The notes under the pieces are model-generated. The model was given only the letters and a program-made list of their open reading frames with translations. It did not search any database and was not told where the DNA came from. Positions 62,637 to 64,000 of a stretch of 64,000 nucleotides of DNA are shown one piece after another. The position numbers and the translations under genes are program-made. Numbering within the stretch: position 1 is the first letter of the stretch; the number at the start of each line of letters is the position of its first letter. Source of the stretch: an uncultured Cuneatibacter sp. (lineage in GTDB: Bacteria; Bacillota; Clostridia; Lachnospirales; Lachnospiraceae); assembly GCA_934234215.1 (NCBI GenBank), contig CAKQHB010000012.1, positions 18,023-82,022 of the forward strand, in the 5' to 3' direction.

Positions 62637-62697
62637 TAAAAAACCACCATTCAGAGCAGTGAAGGATCTACCTTCGTATCTGAGTGGTGGTTTTTCT
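62637..62697 (+). terminator. bidirectional terminator after GH10 and mscS
   Basis: AAAAACCACCA / TGGTGGTTTTT outer stem with inner AGA/TCT pairing and flanking A and T tracts, between the convergent GH10 and mscS genes. Confidence 0.85.
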
Positions 62698-63495
62698 TTA
62701 ATGTTCTCTGATCTGATGTACATCCAGCTGATTATACGGGATACTGATGTTCTCATCCGCCAGACGCTCCTGCACAACACGGAGCGCATCCCGTCTCCGC
62801 TCCGGCATCTCCTCCGGCAGACAATAAAAACGGATCTTATAAATCACGGCAGAATCCGCAAAATCCTGTGTGCCCTTATACTCGCATCGAATGATCCCCG
62901 GAAGCTCCCCGATCTGTCGGCTCACTCCCTGCAGCACGGCATGAATCCTCCTGCAATCCTCCTCATACGGAAGCGGCAGATCCAGATCTACCATCATCTG
63001 CTGCGGCATCTTCGTGATCTCGGAGATATTCCGATTGCAGACCGTCGTGATCGTCTGGTCGTAGATATTGCGCAGTCTCGTTGTCTTCATCGTAAATCCA
63101 ATTACAACACCCTCAATATCTCCATATCTTACAACATCTCCCACGGAAAAGAAATGGTCAGTGATGATGTGAATGCCCATAATCACATCCTTCAGAAAAT
63201 CCTGCAGCGCAAGGCCTACGATTGCACTCAACAATCCCAGTCCGGCAACGAGAGAAGTGACATTCACTCCATTCACTTCCAGAATCACCAGACCAGCGCC
63301 TCCCACGATCAGAAAACGTGCTGTGCTGAACAGCACTCGCACCAGTGTCGTCCGCTCGCCCTTGGAATTGCCTATCTGAATATACTTTTTATATAACCGC
63401 CTGACGGTCTTCCACAAAACAATCGCCAGAACAACAATCACCGCACTCGTCAAAGCCTGCGGCGATTTCAGCCATCTCCAAAAATGTTCGATCAC
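62698..63495 (-). CDS. small-conductance mechanosensitive channel MscS
   Basis: A 265-residue MscS. Membrane helices include TSAVIVVLAIVLWKTVRR and FLIVGGAGLVILEVNGVNVT; the pore-lining helix is SLVAGLGLLSAIVGLALQDF, followed by the beta-domain (FFSVGDVVRYGDIEGVVIGF) and C-terminal cytoplasmic vestibule. I choose the GTG at 63495, with GGAGAGG eight bases upstream; the longer ATG reading would start inside the tRNA terminator. Releases osmolytes on hypo-osmotic shock. Confidence 0.9.
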   Translation of the reverse strand: MIEHFWRWLKSPQALTSAVIVVLAIVLWKTVRRLYKKYIQIGNSKGERTTLVRVLFSTARFLIVGGAGLVILEVNGVNVTSLVAGLGLLSAIVGLALQDFLKDVIMGIHIITDHFFSVGDVVRYGDIEGVVIGFTMKTTRLRNIYDQTITTVCNRNISEITKMPQQMMVDLDLPLPYEEDCRRIHAVLQGVSRQIGELPGIIRCEYKGTQDFADSAVIYKIRFYCLPEEMPERRRDALRVVQERLADENISIPYNQLDVHQIREH

Positions 63496-63533
63496 AGTGA
63501 GGTCCTCTCCATTCAAATTTATCAAATAGATAC

Positions 63534-63576
63534 GAAAAAAGCTTGGAACTAACAATTGTCAATTCCAAGCTTTTAC
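63534..63576 (-). terminator. intrinsic terminator of the tRNA cluster
   Basis: AAAAGCTTGGAA / TTCCAAGCTTTT stem with a partly palindromic loop, followed by T on the minus strand. Confidence 0.88.
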
Positions 63577-63581
63577 TTTTC

Positions 63582-63654
63582 TGAGCCACGCGGGACTCGA
63601 ACCCGCGACAACTTGATTAAAAGTCAAGTGCTCTACCACCTGAGCTAGTAGCCC
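63582..63654 (-). tRNA. tRNA-Lys (anticodon TTT)
   Basis: Cloverleaf with anticodon loop CTTTTAA, acceptor GGGCTAC / GTGGCTC and discriminator A, T-loop GGTTCGAGTCC. The 3' CCA is not encoded. Last of four tRNA genes. Confidence 0.96.
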
Positions 63655-63690
63655 ATGATACTTACTCAACCAACTACTGCTACTACATAG

Positions 63691-63762
63691 CTGGGCTAGT
63701 TGGATTCGAACCAACGAGTGCAGGAGTCAAAGTCCTGTGCCTTACCGCTTGGCGATAGCCCA
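63691..63762 (-). tRNA. tRNA-Gln (anticodon TTG)
   Basis: Anticodon loop CTTTGAC, acceptor TGGGCTA / TAGCCCA, T-loop GGTTCGAATCC. CCA not encoded. Confidence 0.96.
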
Positions 63763-63775
63763 TAAATAAGAAAAG

Positions 63776-63850
63776 GGTGGGTACAGGGATTCGAACCCTG
63801 GGCCTCCAGAGCCACAATCTGGCGCGCTAACCAACTGCGCTATACCCACC
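63776..63850 (-). tRNA. tRNA-His (anticodon GTG)
   Basis: Anticodon loop TTGTGGC, acceptor GTGGGTA / TACCCAC with the extra G at position -1 pairing C73, the His identity pair. CCA not encoded. Confidence 0.96.
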
Positions 63851-63926
63851 ATGATTACTTACTCTTATTTCGCCAAGACCTTTTGAAAAATCCTGCGCTC
63901 TCTGCTCATCCGAAAGACGAACAGAA

Positions 63927-63997
63927 AGCGGGTGATGGGAATCGAACCCACGTATCCAGCTTGGAAGGCTGGTGTTCTACCATTGAACTACACCCGC
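63927..63997 (-). tRNA. tRNA-Gly (anticodon TCC)
   Basis: Anticodon loop CTTCCAA, acceptor GCGGGTG / CACCCGC, discriminator T, T-loop GGTTCGATTCC. CCA not encoded. First of the four in transcription order within the window. Confidence 0.96.
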
Positions 63998-64000
63998 AAA

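Noticed and set aside
63495..63555. ATG start at 63555 for mscS
   Set aside because: It lies inside the tRNA terminator stem; GTG at 63495 has GGAGAGG at good spacing.

Overview
The window looks like chromosomal DNA of an anaerobic, endospore-forming Clostridia bacterium, most likely a Lachnospiraceae member. The evidence is a Gram-positive type S10 operon, an ileS under a T-box, spoIIID, glycyl-radical ribonucleotide reductase (nrdDG), a PerR / reverse-rubrerythrin pair, and intracellular-type GH120 and GH10 xylan enzymes. I see no plasmid or prophage backbone, no transposase, no CRISPR array and no rRNA. Genus is not decided.

Layout. 1-2553 (minus) is the head of the S10 operon (rpsJ-rplC-rplD-rplW-rplB, rplB cut by the window edge) behind a structured leader. 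2985-3851 (plus) is a divergent methyltransferase. 3926-9797 (minus) holds a small alarmone synthetase and a MacB-type exporter operon with two different HlyD-like adaptors. 10012-11171 (plus) is perR plus reverse rubrerythrin with a perfect operator palindrome. 11330-11892 holds a PBECR-like nuclease and an unassigned structured RNA with its own promoter. 12094-17698 is ileS-glgP under an Ile T-box. 18606-20980 is plsC and pncB. 21145-24261 is an AraC regulator divergent from a GH120 xylosidase. 24558-29912 is the rpmG-secE-nusG-rplK-rplA / rplJ-rplL block, interrupted by an amidohydrolase. 30138-34194 is recD2-comF and mreB; 34641-38033 is spoIIID, a zinc phospholipase C, an MBL hydrolase and a MATE exporter; 38327-41089 is nrdDG; 41459-42868 is a uracil/xanthine-type permease. 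42964-46704 is an operon of enolase-superfamily enzyme, ThrE exporter and PepV-like dipeptidase. 46783-55100 holds galE, a P-type ATPase and zinc-ribbon proteins, an aldo/keto reductase, pcp, an FKBP-type lipoprotein and dtd. 55333-58531 is a lipase-like hydrolase with an S9 peptidase. 58618-59958 is an AAA/DUF4143 ATPase that looks inserted. 60184-61203 is a MarR operon with a decayed 2-hydroxyacyl-CoA dehydratase remnant. 61404-63495 is GH10 xylanase and MscS. 63582-63997 is a tRNA cluster (Gly, His, Gln, Lys).

How genes work together: translation genes (ribosomal proteins, IleS, Dtd, tRNAs) make up much of the window. Others support life in anoxia (NrdDG; PerR and rubrerythrin for peroxide defence), use of imported xylo-oligosaccharides (GH10 and GH120 without signal peptides), glycogen turnover (GlgP) and peptide turnover (PepV, S9 peptidase, Pcp).

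The least ordinary content is intergenic: (i) a standalone RNA candidate at 11330-11437 with a near-consensus promoter; (ii) a ~141-bp repeat family whose copies abut the T-tract of intrinsic terminators; (iii) a second ~133-bp repeat placed directly before two start codons; (iv) two long imperfect palindromes in tandem between plsC and ileS; (v) a terminator sequence duplicated on both sides of the AAA ATPase, whose upstream region carries three direct repeats at an exact 33-bp period. These are read by eye, not by computation.
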